Positions 9,191 to 17,682 of a DNA stretch of 64,000 nt are shown here, one piece after another (the first letter of the stretch is position 1; each line of letters begins with the position of its first letter). Under the pieces are notes generated by a model, which was not told where the DNA came from, ran no database searches, and saw nothing but the letters and a program-made list of their open reading frames with translations. The translations under genes were made by a program, and so were the position numbers. Source of the DNA: Candidatus Manganitrophaceae bacterium (GTDB lineage: Bacteria; Nitrospirota; Nitrospiria; SBBL01; Manganitrophaceae). The stretch spans positions 1-64,000 of the forward strand of contig JACQEZ010000008.1 in NCBI GenBank assembly GCA_016200325.1, read 5' to 3'.

Positions 9191-9267
9191 AGAAGTCAGG
9201 AGTCAGAATTCAGAATAAAAGCGCGATCGCTTCGCTTCTGACTCCTGTCTCCTGACTTCTGACTTCT
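9191..9267. repeat. inverted repeat, GAAGTCAGGAGTC type, second copy
   Basis: AGAAGTCAGGAGTCAGAA at 9191-9208 faces complementary copies within 9236-9267 (TTCTGACTCCTG followed by TCTCCTGACTTCTGACTTCT). The right arm is partly duplicated. It fills the gap between aat and the aldolase and belongs with the repeat at 7505-7570. Confidence 0.7.
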
Positions 9268-9274
9268 GATCCTG

Positions 9275-9922
9275 CTACGCCGCTTTAGAGAGAAGGTCCT
9301 CTTTCAATGAAGCGAATTTTTTTGCCTCCCGGGTGATCGCTTCGTAGTTTTGGCTCTCGACATGTTTTCTTGGGGTCAGCAGGCTCCCCAGCGCGATCGC
9401 CTCGACGCCGAGCGAGAGATATTCTTTAAAGGAGTCATAGGTCTTCACGCCGGCCGGAATGATCTTGAGGAAGGGGAGCGGCTTTAAAATTTCATCGACA
9501 TAGTCGGGGCCACCCAACGCGTCGACCGGGAAGACCTTTACCATGTTCGCTCCCCCCCGCATCGCCGAGTAAATCTCGGAGGGGGTGGAGGCGCCCAAAA
9601 TGCAGGCGACATTGCCGTCCCGGCAAATCGGGACCAACTCCAGGTTTCCGACCGGAGAGGCGACGAAGTGGCATCCGAGACCGATGGCGGCGCGTGCTTC
9701 ACGCAGCGTGAGCACCGTCCCCGCGCCGACCAAGATATTCTTCTCCTTCGTTAATTCGCGAATCACATCCTGAGCATCCGGAATGGCATACGAGATCTCG
9801 AAGATCCGAACGCCCCCTTCAATAACGGCCTGGACTGTCTTCACAGCCTGATCCGCGCTGTCCGTTCGAATGACGGCGATAATTTTTTCCCGAGTAATCC
9901 GTTCGAGTATCGTATTTAACAT
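9275..9922 (-). CDS. eda: KDPG/KHG aldolase (2-dehydro-3-deoxy-phosphogluconate aldolase family)
   Basis: A 215-residue class I aldolase of the Eda family, which cleaves 2-keto-3-deoxy-6-phosphogluconate (or 4-hydroxy-2-oxoglutarate) to pyruvate plus an aldehyde. Family blocks seen: IAVIR at the N-terminus, GGVRIFEISY (catalytic Glu), VGAGTVL, and the Schiff-base lysine in MVKVFP, then IPAGVKTYDS. The start is MLNTILERI with GGAGGAAAAG upstream; the longer in-frame extension does not resemble the family. No other Entner-Doudoroff gene is nearby, so the exact substrate is open. Confidence 0.88.
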   Translation of the reverse strand: MLNTILERITREKIIAVIRTDSADQAVKTVQAVIEGGVRIFEISYAIPDAQDVIRELTKEKNILVGAGTVLTLREARAAIGLGCHFVASPVGNLELVPICRDGNVACILGASTPSEIYSAMRGGANMVKVFPVDALGGPDYVDEILKPLPFLKIIPAGVKTYDSFKEYLSLGVEAIALGSLLTPRKHVESQNYEAITREAKKFASLKEDLLSKAA

Positions 9923-10435
9923 CTTTTCCTCCGAGTCGATAAAAATGCAAGATTCCCAAAGATTCCAAAAGACGCCTGGAAAAAGGACCCTCTTCCTTGA
10001 GGTCCGGAAGATCAGACGCATCGAATCTAGGGTCATGATGATCTTTCGTTTCTGCGCGCGATACACGATGGATCGGCGAAGGAGATACTCGTTCTCCTTT
10101 AGGACCGTGATTTCGGTCACACCAGAACGGAAAAATTTGCAAATGCAATGCCGTTTGCAGTTGTTTCAGGTCGCTCGAGAGAACTCGGGAAGGAGATCGA
10201 CTGTGAAAAAAGAGAACAGATTCGGGAGGGCGATGCCTTCGGCTGGCTTTGAACAAAGAGCAGAAAGAGAAAAGATCCGATTAAATCGGACCGGTTTAGG
10301 CGCACCTTCTTCAGTTGAAGCTCAACAACAGGGGGAAGAGACCGTTCTTCTCTTTATAGAGAGAATGGCGAAAGTGGCTCGTTCGGCTGAAGGCGATCCA
10401 GCAAAGATGTGCAATAAATGCATACAAACTTATGT
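9923..10435. other. 513-bp intergenic region without a supported gene
   Basis: Open frames exist on both strands, but none carries a recognisable domain or a convincing ribosome-binding site. A 13-nt dyad CCGATTAAATCGG lies in it. The region should hold the aldolase promoter (minus strand) at its left end. I see no RNA gene. Confidence 0.4.
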
Positions 10436-12595
10436 TTATTTTTCCTTTTCAAGTACTTCAATTTCTCCGGCGCCGTTTAGAATTTCCCAATGGGATCTTC
10501 CCCCTTTTCGGTAAAAATGGACATTTATTTTCACACCTCCCACCCGAAGGTTGCTTAATGTCAGGTCGGGCAGCCAGTCGGGGAGGGTCGGGCGAACATA
10601 GAGACGGCGATGCGGCGCATCCGCTTCAATCCCCAGGATCGTTTGTAAGAAGTGGAAAAGGCTCGCCGCCGCCCAGGCCTGTGGGGTGCTGGCACCGAGA
10701 TACTGAACGGGAAAATCTCCATCGACCCGCTTCAGCCCGGAAAAGAGCTCCGGCATCCGAAACTGATCGAAGTAAGTTGCCGCATCAAAAATCGCTTTCG
10801 CAACCCGATTGGCCTCTTCATCAAAACCGTATCGCTTAAAACCGGCGGCGATCAAGCCATTGTCGTGCGGCCAGACCGATCCCAATTGATAGGAGAAAGG
10901 ATTGTAGGCCGGATTTCGGGAGGAGAGGGTTCGGATGCCGAAGCCGGAGAACATATCTTCTTCGAGGAGGCGCTGCACGGTCCGTCCGGCCCGGTCGTCA
11001 GAAATAATTCCCGACCAGAGACAATGGCCCGGATTGGAGGCGACCGTCTCGATCGGCCTCTTCTCCGAATCCAAACCAAACGCGTAAAATTTTTCGGAAT
11101 CGACCCAGAACGCGTCGTTAAACCGCGTCTTGAGCCGCTGCGCCTCTTGCTCAAGCCGCTCTGCCCGCGCTGCATCCCCCGGCTCGCCCCACGCGCGGAG
11201 CAGCTCGGCCATTCTTAATTTTGCATCATAGACATATCCTTGGAATTCACAGAGCGCGATCGGGGTCGGCACCTGTGACCCATCCGGATAGACCACCGCA
11301 TCATGCGCATCTTTCCATCCCTGATTTCGGTAGCCTTGAGACGACCGGGTTTGATATTCGAGAAATCCATCGCCGTCTCGGTCGCCGTATCGGCCGATCC
11401 ACTCGAGACATCGATCGGCCGCCCCGCGGAATGCTTTCAGTCGGACGGCATCCCCCCCCCAGCGGTACGCTTCGGACAAAACAATCAGGTAGAGGATCGT
11501 CGCGTCGTGGGTGCCGTAATAGGGAGTGTGCGGAATGCGATTGAAATGGGCCAGCTCGCCGAACCGGATCTCATGAGGGATCTTCCCCGGCTCCGCATCC
11601 CGCCAGTCGTCGATCTGAGTCGCCTGAAGCTCGGCCAGCGCCTGGAGTGCGCCGAGCGCAAAATTGGGATAAACGGTCATGCTCTGTAAAGAGACGATCA
11701 ATGCGTCCCGGCCGAAGAGGGTCACGAACCACGGCACACCGGCGGCGGGAACCCAGAGCGACTCCGATTCTGTTTTCTTATAAAGACGAAGCGATCCGAT
11801 GTCATCAATCGCTTCCAGATAAGCATGGGCTATCTGATCGTTGGGGGAAGCGATTTGTGTGCACCGCTTTCGCCACTCGACCTGAAAGTTTTCCATCGGG
11901 GTGGTTTGTTCGGAGGCGGCATGGCAGATTTCGGTCGGTCCGTGAATTTGACCGTCATAACATAAAATAATGTAGCCGCAGGTGTGCCAGCTCTGACCGG
12001 GGTCGAGATGGAGGTCGAAGATGATCCGGCCGTTGACATAAGCGGGGGGAGAGCTCGGCCCGACGATTTGATAGATTGTCTTGCGGACGAAGTCTTTGTT
12101 CTGGTAGGTCGTGATCGATTCGAAAAAGCCTCCTTCGTTTTTCCGCCATTCGCTGAAGAGGTGGCCCCGCTCCATGAAGCGATGCGATTTCACTTCAAAG
12201 ATATCGGCAAAATCACAGCGTAAGACGATCTCGAAAAAGAAGGTGACCGGTTTGGAATGATAGTTGGTCAGATGGATATCTTCGTGGATGCCGTCGCCGA
12301 CACTCCGCTCGATTCGGAGGCCGAGGGTGCCGGCGGGGATGACCCCTCCTTCCGTTTCGATCTCGGAATTGGTGAGGTGAAGGCGCGCCGCAAAATAATG
12401 AATCTGTGCGGAAGTCAGCAACTTCCAGCGCTGCATATTGATGAAGAAATGATAATACGATATAAACCGGGTGTCTTGCGCGAAGACGCCGAGCGGCTGC
12501 TCGCGGTCGATTTCTCCGGCCTCGGTGGTGATCATGAATGTGTTGCCCTGATTAATGGTGAGGACCGGCGGACCGACCTTGATCTCAACTGCCAT
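10436..12595 (-). CDS. amylo-alpha-1,6-glucosidase / glycogen-debranching-type protein
   Basis: A 719-residue protein with the two-part layout of the bacterial debranching-enzyme-like family: an N-terminal beta-sandwich domain (roughly residues 1-290; GVFAQDTRFISYY is the typical block) and an (alpha/alpha)6 glycosidase domain (about 300-690) with FVTLFGRDALI, PHEIRFGE, YYGTHDATILYL and GSVWPHDNGLIAAG. It should hydrolyse alpha-1,6 branch points or related alpha-glucosides in the cytosol; no signal peptide is seen. Many family members have not been tested biochemically. It is not clustered with other glycogen genes here. Confidence 0.85.
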   Translation of the reverse strand: MAVEIKVGPPVLTINQGNTFMITTEAGEIDREQPLGVFAQDTRFISYYHFFINMQRWKLLTSAQIHYFAARLHLTNSEIETEGGVIPAGTLGLRIERSVGDGIHEDIHLTNYHSKPVTFFFEIVLRCDFADIFEVKSHRFMERGHLFSEWRKNEGGFFESITTYQNKDFVRKTIYQIVGPSSPPAYVNGRIIFDLHLDPGQSWHTCGYIILCYDGQIHGPTEICHAASEQTTPMENFQVEWRKRCTQIASPNDQIAHAYLEAIDDIGSLRLYKKTESESLWVPAAGVPWFVTLFGRDALIVSLQSMTVYPNFALGALQALAELQATQIDDWRDAEPGKIPHEIRFGELAHFNRIPHTPYYGTHDATILYLIVLSEAYRWGGDAVRLKAFRGAADRCLEWIGRYGDRDGDGFLEYQTRSSQGYRNQGWKDAHDAVVYPDGSQVPTPIALCEFQGYVYDAKLRMAELLRAWGEPGDAARAERLEQEAQRLKTRFNDAFWVDSEKFYAFGLDSEKRPIETVASNPGHCLWSGIISDDRAGRTVQRLLEEDMFSGFGIRTLSSRNPAYNPFSYQLGSVWPHDNGLIAAGFKRYGFDEEANRVAKAIFDAATYFDQFRMPELFSGLKRVDGDFPVQYLGASTPQAWAAASLFHFLQTILGIEADAPHRRLYVRPTLPDWLPDLTLSNLRVGGVKINVHFYRKGGRSHWEILNGAGEIEVLEKEK

Positions 12596-12680
12596 GTTTT
12601 ATCCAATGGGTGTCTTCTTCAGAATAGCGGGAAGGCCCGGCTCTTTTCAAGACAAACAGAGGCAAAGTCCTTCAAGGGGC

Positions 12681-12710
12681 TTGACATCATTGCGCAATCT
12701 CGGATAGTAT
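12681..12710 (+). promoter_or_regulatory. promoter of tRNA-Glu
   Basis: TTGACA (12681-12686) and TAGTAT (12705-12710) with an 18-nt spacer; the tRNA 5' end follows 15 nt after the -10. Confidence 0.7.
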
Positions 12711-12725
12711 CTGCCAGTCTCTCCG

Positions 12726-12803
12726 GTCCCCATCGTCTAGCCCGGCCTAGGACATCGCCCTTTCACGGCGGTAACAGGGGTTCGAATCCCCTTGGGGACA
12801 CCA
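12726..12803 (+). tRNA. tRNA-Glu (anticodon TTC)
   Basis: A full cloverleaf can be drawn. The acceptor stem GTCCCCA (12726-12732) pairs with TGGGGAC (12793-12799), followed by A and an encoded CCA (12801-12803). The anticodon loop CTTTCAC places TTC at 12762-12764. The T arm is AGGGG-TTCGAAT-CCCCT. The encoded CCA makes the 3' end complete without processing addition. Confidence 0.97.
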
Positions 12804-13346
12804 ACGAATGACGGTTTGTTCGCAGCACTTCCATGCTGCTTCAGACCACCGGGAGACCCCACTGAATCTCCGCCAAATCGGATCGTCTCGACCGTTCCAT
12901 ACCCATTGAGGAACTGAGGAGCACCCTCGCTGTCCAGTGATGGAGGATCCGAGGCGCGGTTTGCAGTCAGCTCGTGATCTGGAACCGTCACACCGACGGA
13001 AGCATTGACCATGGCGCTCTTCAATCAAAACCAGCAAAACCAGCAAAACCAGCCGATTGCACAAAACCAGCTGATTGCGTTAAAGCTCAAGAAGCCGATT
13101 CCGGCGTTCTCTTTTATGGGATACGCTCGTTCGGACCACCCGTTCGAAAATCTCGACCGGAAAAGAGGAAGAGGTTTGATTTTTATCCGTTCTACCTTTA
13201 GGACCGCCGATAGAGCCGGGATGCACCGAGGGATGATAAAACTCATTTAAAAGCGGCGGATTTTTCCGGAAAGAGATCGGTCGATACACCCCGGATCTCC
13301 TCTCGCCGCGCCGATTTGAAAATGTCTAGAAAGGAGGTTTAGTGCA
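12804..13346. other. 543-bp region after tRNA-Glu without a supported gene
   Basis: No convincing protein gene is visible. A short frame (13011-13250) encodes an Asn/Gln repeat followed by unremarkable sequence, driven by the tandem repeat listed separately. No copy of the tRNA 3' end occurs in the region, so there is no sign of an integrated element. Confidence 0.4.
13027..13080. repeat. 9-bp tandem repeat AAAACCAGC
   Basis: Three head-to-tail AAAACCAGC units (13027-13053) are followed by CGATTGCAC, a fourth AAAACCAGC and TGATTGCGT, so an 18-bp composite unit is also nearly duplicated. In one frame it would encode NQ-rich peptide. Confidence 0.7.
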
Positions 13347-13844
13347 ATGCCAAAAAGGGTTTTGGTCGTCGATGATAACCAAGATGCGATTCATATATTA
13401 TCGGCGGTTTTGAAGAAGGGTGGATACCTTGTCTCGGTCGCGCTGAACGGGGAGGAAGCGATGGAGAAGGTCCGTCAAGAGCATCCCGCGCTGATCCTGC
13501 TCGACATCATGATGCCGAAGATGGATGGGTTCGAAGTCTGCAAAGCGATCAAAGCAGCCGTGGAGACGCGGGAGATTCCCGTTCTTATCGTCACCGCGCG
13601 GAAAGATGCCGAATCCCGGCAGCGCGGAATGAGCGTCGGCGCGAATGAGTACCTGGTAAAACCGATCCGCCCCGCCGAGGTGCTTGCCAAAGTCAGAGCG
13701 TATTTGGGCGGCGGCGATTCTTCGGCTCCCCCCTCGTCCTTGAAGTCTATTTTCTTCTCTTTTTTCTTATTAAGACAGACGGTCGATTTTGAATTAAAGA
13801 CATTCGCATACTGCTCGGCAACGGAGGATAAGCCGGTGTCGTAA
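13347..13844 (+). CDS. response regulator receiver protein (CheY-like)
   Basis: A 165-residue single-domain response regulator. Receiver hallmarks: the acidic pair in VVDDNQ, the phosphorylated Asp in LLDIMMPKMDG, the Thr in VTARKD and the Lys in YLVKP. After about residue 126 the protein runs on into a hydrophobic and then unrelated tail (KSIFFSFFLLRQ and beyond) with no output domain, which may be a fusion with downstream sequence after loss of the original stop. It has a good AAGGAGG ribosome-binding site and no neighbouring kinase. Confidence 0.85.
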   Translation: MPKRVLVVDDNQDAIHILSAVLKKGGYLVSVALNGEEAMEKVRQEHPALILLDIMMPKMDGFEVCKAIKAAVETREIPVLIVTARKDAESRQRGMSVGANEYLVKPIRPAEVLAKVRAYLGGGDSSAPPSSLKSIFFSFFLLRQTVDFELKTFAYCSATEDKPVS

Positions 13845-14000
13845 CCTCATCGCACACCGGATCGTTCCGTCTACGTCTCGGGACGGTCTTTATCAGGTTG
13901 GTTTAAATGAATCTGAAATAACGCCCCTTGGAAATCGGCGACCCCTATCGAACAAACAGGTCGAGTCATTCACCTACATCCCATGGAAGGAGATCGGACG

Positions 14001-15074
14001 ATGGAAAAAGCGAATAGGCATGAAAGCGGCTGTTCCGGATCGAGAATTCCCATCTATTGCATCGTTCCCCCCCACATTCTAAAAGAGATCGCGCAGCGCG
14101 GCACCGCCGACCAGAAAGCGTGGGCGTTTCGAACCTTGACCGTCTCCGAGCAGGCGCGCGGCCAGCGGCAGGCGGTCGGCCTGATCGCGGCATTGACGGC
14201 GACGGCCACCGGCACCAAGCGCCGAACCATTTATGATGCCCAACAGGGAAGCAGCCTCCCGGGGAAAATGGTCCGTATCGAAGGGGGTGCGAAGAGCAAA
14301 GACCGTGCGGTGAATGAAGCCTATGACGGCGCCGGAGCGACCTATGATCTTTATCTCAAAGTCTATCAACGCAACTCGATCGATGATCGCGGCATGCGGC
14401 TCGATTCGACCATCCATTATGGCCGCAATTATGACAACGCTTTTTGGAACGGCCAGCAGATGGTCTACGGCGACGGCGATGGAAAACTTTTCAACCGGTT
14501 CACCATCTCCATCGACGTCATCGGCCACGAGCTGACCCACGGCGTCACCCAATATGAGGCGGGCCTCGACTATCAAGACCAAGCGGGCGCGCTGAACGAA
14601 TCGTTTTCCGACATCTTCGGCTCTCTCGTGAAGCAATACAAAAAGAAACAGCTGGCCAAGAACGCCGATTGGCTGATCGGAAAAGGCCTTCTCGCCCCCG
14701 GGGTGAAGGGCAAAGCGCTCCGGTCGATGAAAGAGCCCGGCACCGCCTATGACGATCCGATTCTCGGAAAAGATCCCCAGCCGGGTGACATGAAAGATTA
14801 CATCAAAACGCAAGACGACAACGGCGGCGTCCATCTCAACTCCGGCATTCCCAACCGCGCCTTCTATGAAACGGCGATGCAGATCGGCGGCAGGGCGTGG
14901 GAGAAGGCGGGGCAGATTTGGTATGTGACGCTGCGGGATAAGTTGCGGCCGACCGCCCAGTTTAAAGATGCCGCAAAAGCAACCGTCGCGGTTGCAAAGG
15001 AGCTCTACGGCAACGGCAGCTTGGAGATGAAAGCGGTCAAACAGGGATGGGCCTCCGTCGGTATTAAAACCTAA
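14001..15074 (+). CDS. M4-family metallopeptidase, protealysin-like
   Basis: A 357-residue thermolysin-family zinc protease. The N-terminus carries the short protealysin-type propeptide block IPIYCIVPPHILKEIA instead of a classical signal peptide. The zinc motif HELTH is at 176-180 and the third ligand Glu at 200 (NESFSD), exactly the thermolysin spacing of 24. The catalytic His block appears as HLNSGIPN. The ATG chosen has GGAAGGAGAT just upstream. The next gene encodes a probable inhibitor of this enzyme, as in protealysin operons. Lack of a signal peptide leaves its location open. Confidence 0.93.
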   Translation: MEKANRHESGCSGSRIPIYCIVPPHILKEIAQRGTADQKAWAFRTLTVSEQARGQRQAVGLIAALTATATGTKRRTIYDAQQGSSLPGKMVRIEGGAKSKDRAVNEAYDGAGATYDLYLKVYQRNSIDDRGMRLDSTIHYGRNYDNAFWNGQQMVYGDGDGKLFNRFTISIDVIGHELTHGVTQYEAGLDYQDQAGALNESFSDIFGSLVKQYKKKQLAKNADWLIGKGLLAPGVKGKALRSMKEPGTAYDDPILGKDPQPGDMKDYIKTQDDNGGVHLNSGIPNRAFYETAMQIGGRAWEKAGQIWYVTLRDKLRPTAQFKDAAKATVAVAKELYGNGSLEMKAVKQGWASVGIKT

Positions 15075-15095
15075 CGCATTTGTCATGAGTTCGCC

Positions 15096-15413
15096 ATGAA
15101 AATCGATTTTAGTCGGAGCGGCGGCTTTGCCGGGATCCGTTTGACGGCCTTGATCGACACGGAGACCCTTCCCTCCGCCGAGGCCCAACAGCTCTGCCGG
15201 CAGGTCGAAGAGAGCGGGATTTTCGATCTGCCGGCGGTCCTCCGCTCCGACGCCCCCGGCGGCGATCGATTCCAATATCGGGTGAAGATCGAGGATGGGA
15301 ACCGGAAAAAAGAAATCATCGCCGATGAGGCGGCCGTTCCCGAATCCCTCCGCCCGTTGTTGGATGATCTGACCGATCGGGCGCGTTCCGGCCAAAAAAG
15401 AAAAAGCAGCTAA
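15096..15413 (+). CDS. emfourin-like protealysin inhibitor
   Basis: A 105-residue protein 21 bp after the M4 protease. It matches the emfourin family of small cytosolic inhibitors of protealysin-like M4 proteases: an N-terminal MKIDFSRSGGFAGI strand, a central CRQVEESGIFDLP block and YRVKIEDG. The tail is Lys/Arg-rich. Operon pairing with the protease is the known arrangement in Serratia-type systems and strongly supports the assignment. Confidence 0.85.
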   Translation: MKIDFSRSGGFAGIRLTALIDTETLPSAEAQQLCRQVEESGIFDLPAVLRSDAPGGDRFQYRVKIEDGNRKKEIIADEAAVPESLRPLLDDLTDRARSGQKRKSS

Positions 15414-15521
15414 ACCGCGGATCAGACCGCTTTATCGATTTTAACGAGACCTGCAATCTCTCACCCCATTATTACCTGCAAAATACTACCGTCAAACAAT
15501 CTCCTTATTAAATTCCTTGGA

Positions 15522-15550
15522 TTGACACTCATTCTCCGGAGGGATACGAT
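15522..15550 (+). promoter_or_regulatory. promoter of the REC-GGDEF-EAL gene
   Basis: TTGACA (15522-15527) and TACGAT (15545-15550) separated by exactly 17 nt, about 85 bp before the first start codon of the downstream gene. Confidence 0.6.
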
Positions 15551-15634
15551 GCATCATCCTTCCCTTTCCTAAAGCCTTCTGAGTCCATCTCGGTCCATAT
15601 TCCGGTTTATCCCCGGCAGCAACACCGGGGACGC

Positions 15635-17392
15635 ATGATCAAGGCGCTGCGAATCAATGGGGGAGAGATGGGCACACCGCTTCGCGTATTGATCGTTGAA
15701 GATTCCATAGAAGATGCCGCCCTCATACTCGATCGGCTAAAGGCCTCGGGATATGATCCCTTCTCCAGACGGATCGACACCGAGCGGGCGATGAACATCG
15801 CGCTCGATCAAGAGAGCTGGGATGTCGTCATCTCCGATTTCATCCTTCCCGGATTCAGTGGGCTCGCCGCCTTGAAGCTGATACAAGCACGGGAGCTGGA
15901 CCTGCCGTTCATTATCGTCTCGGGAAAGATCGGGGAGGAGACCGCCGTAGAGATCATGCGGGCGGGCGCGAACGATTACATGATGAAGGACAATCTGACC
16001 CGTCTTTCTCCCGCGGTGGAACGGGAGCTGCGGGAAGCGGTGATCCGCCGCAATCACAAGCAGGCGGAGAAGATGATCAAGTATATCGCGTATAATGACC
16101 TCCTCACCAGCCTGCCGAATCGCGTGCTGCTTCACGACCTCGTTAAAAAAGTGCTTCTCGATCGAGCCGCCGAAGGGAAACCGATTGCGCTGCTGCTCTT
16201 GGATCTGGACCACTTTAAGGAGATTAACGACACCCTCGGCCATCCCTATGGCGATGTCATTCTACAGCAGGTCGGACACCGCCTCAGCGAAGCGGTCGGG
16301 GAGGAGGACAGCGTGGCCCGTTTAGGGGGAGACGAGTTTGCCGTGTTGTTGGCGAAGGTGACCTCCAAAGAGGACAGTCTCCTGGTCGCGAATAAAATCT
16401 TGAAGGCGCTGGAGGTCCCGTTCATCATCGAGGAAATTCCGATCGCGGTGGAGGCGAGCATCGGCATCTCCGTCTATCCCGATCACGGAGCCGATTTCGA
16501 TTCCCTTCTCCAGCGGGCCGACGTCGCCATGTATGTCGCCAAGAAAACGGGAAGCGGCTGCGCCCTTTATTCCCCCGAACTGAATACCCACAGCGAGCGC
16601 CGACTCGCTTTGATGGGAGAGCTCCGGCAGGCGATCGACCACGATGAACTGGTTCTTTACTACCAGCCGAAAATCGATCTAAGAACGGGCCGAATCATCG
16701 GCGCGGAAGCGCTGGTGCGATGGGAGCACCCGCGTCACGGCCGGATCGCCCCGGATCAGTTCATCGGTCCCGCGGAGCAGACCGGCTTGATCAAACCGCT
16801 CACGCAGTGGGTTCTGAATCAGGCGCTCCGGCAGGGACGGATGTGGGGTGAGATCGGATTCAGAATCCCGATGGCGGTGAACCTCTCCGCCAGAAACCTT
16901 CTGGAGCATCGCCTTCCGGAAGCGATCGAGCAACTCCTTCAACAATATGGCACCGCACCGGAGTGGCTGCAGCTGGAAATTACCGAGAGCGCCATCCTGG
17001 CTGAACCGGCCCGCGTCCTTGAAAACGCCACGGCGTTGGACCGGATCGGCACCGGGCTCTCGATCGACGACTTCGGGACCGGCTACTCTTCGCTCGCTTA
17101 CCTTAAAAAACTCCCGGTGGATGAAATCAAAATCGACAAGTCATTTATCATCGGGATGAAAGAAAACAGAGACGATGAGGTGATCGTCCGTTCGACCATC
17201 GATCTGGCGCATAATCTGGGACTGAAAATCGTCGCCGAGGGGGTCGAAACCAAAGAAACCTGGGATCAGCTTGTCGCCCTCGGCTGTGACGCCGCGCAAG
17301 GCTATTACATGGCCCGGCCGCTTGCGCCGGACCTTTTCATCGATTGGCTGAAGCGCTCCCCTTGGGGTTTTAAGAAGGACGAAGCAGGGTGA
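15635..17392 (+). CDS. response regulator with GGDEF and EAL domains
   Basis: A 585-residue cyclic-di-GMP signalling protein. Order of domains: receiver (about 15-135; LIVEDS, phospho-Asp in SDFILPG), diguanylate cyclase (about 155-320) with an intact GGDEF at 231-235, and phosphodiesterase (about 330-575) with EALVRW at 358-363, IDDFGTGYSSL and the catalytic-lysine-type block VDEIKIDKSFI. Both active sites look intact, so it could make and break c-di-GMP under control of phosphorylation. Start is ambiguous between 15635 and the ATG at 15668. No sensor kinase is adjacent. Confidence 0.92.
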   Translation: MIKALRINGGEMGTPLRVLIVEDSIEDAALILDRLKASGYDPFSRRIDTERAMNIALDQESWDVVISDFILPGFSGLAALKLIQARELDLPFIIVSGKIGEETAVEIMRAGANDYMMKDNLTRLSPAVERELREAVIRRNHKQAEKMIKYIAYNDLLTSLPNRVLLHDLVKKVLLDRAAEGKPIALLLLDLDHFKEINDTLGHPYGDVILQQVGHRLSEAVGEEDSVARLGGDEFAVLLAKVTSKEDSLLVANKILKALEVPFIIEEIPIAVEASIGISVYPDHGADFDSLLQRADVAMYVAKKTGSGCALYSPELNTHSERRLALMGELRQAIDHDELVLYYQPKIDLRTGRIIGAEALVRWEHPRHGRIAPDQFIGPAEQTGLIKPLTQWVLNQALRQGRMWGEIGFRIPMAVNLSARNLLEHRLPEAIEQLLQQYGTAPEWLQLEITESAILAEPARVLENATALDRIGTGLSIDDFGTGYSSLAYLKKLPVDEIKIDKSFIIGMKENRDDEVIVRSTIDLAHNLGLKIVAEGVETKETWDQLVALGCDAAQGYYMARPLAPDLFIDWLKRSPWGFKKDEAG

Positions 17393-17678
17393 TAGACGGG
17401 GGCCCGGACGGCTCCGACGGCTTTATTTCGATGACGATCTCAATTTCATCTTCGGCGGAAAGACCGCGATTCCGGATGTGTGAGGTGAGATTCCCGTAGC
17501 CGCGCAGCTGAAGGAAAATATTTTTGAGAATCTCCGGCTTGATTTCCGATTCCCAACGCCGCAGCCAGGCGTGGCCGTCCTCTTCTCCCTCATACTCTTC
17601 CGGAAACTGCGCCTCCAGACTGAACCGCAGCACAAACGTCTTTTCCTCTCGAAACAATCTTTCCTCCTTCGTCGACAT
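17370..17678 (-). CDS. small acidic conserved protein
   Basis: A 102-residue soluble protein rich in Glu. It has a central block with AWLRRWESEIKPEIL and a hydrophilic end; no catalytic motif is recognised. It starts 4 bp after the stop of the CbiX-like gene, so the two are translationally linked, and it overlaps the end of the GGDEF-EAL gene by 23 bp on the opposite strand. Function unknown. Confidence 0.7.
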   Translation of the reverse strand: MSTKEERLFREEKTFVLRFSLEAQFPEEYEGEEDGHAWLRRWESEIKPEILKNIFLQLRGYGNLTSHIRNRGLSAEDEIEIVIEIKPSEPSGPPSITLLRPS

Positions 17679-17682
17679 CCCG

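Noticed and set aside
12737-13064. Two minus-strand reading frames across tRNA-Glu
   Set aside because: They translate the complement of the tRNA, a well-known source of spurious predicted proteins, and have no domain.
12804-13346. Integrative element at tRNA-Glu
   Set aside because: No second copy of the tRNA 3' end, no integrase and no mobility gene is present.
14079-15395. 438-codon minus-strand frame
   Set aside because: Antisense shadow of the M4 protease and emfourin genes, which have clear motifs.
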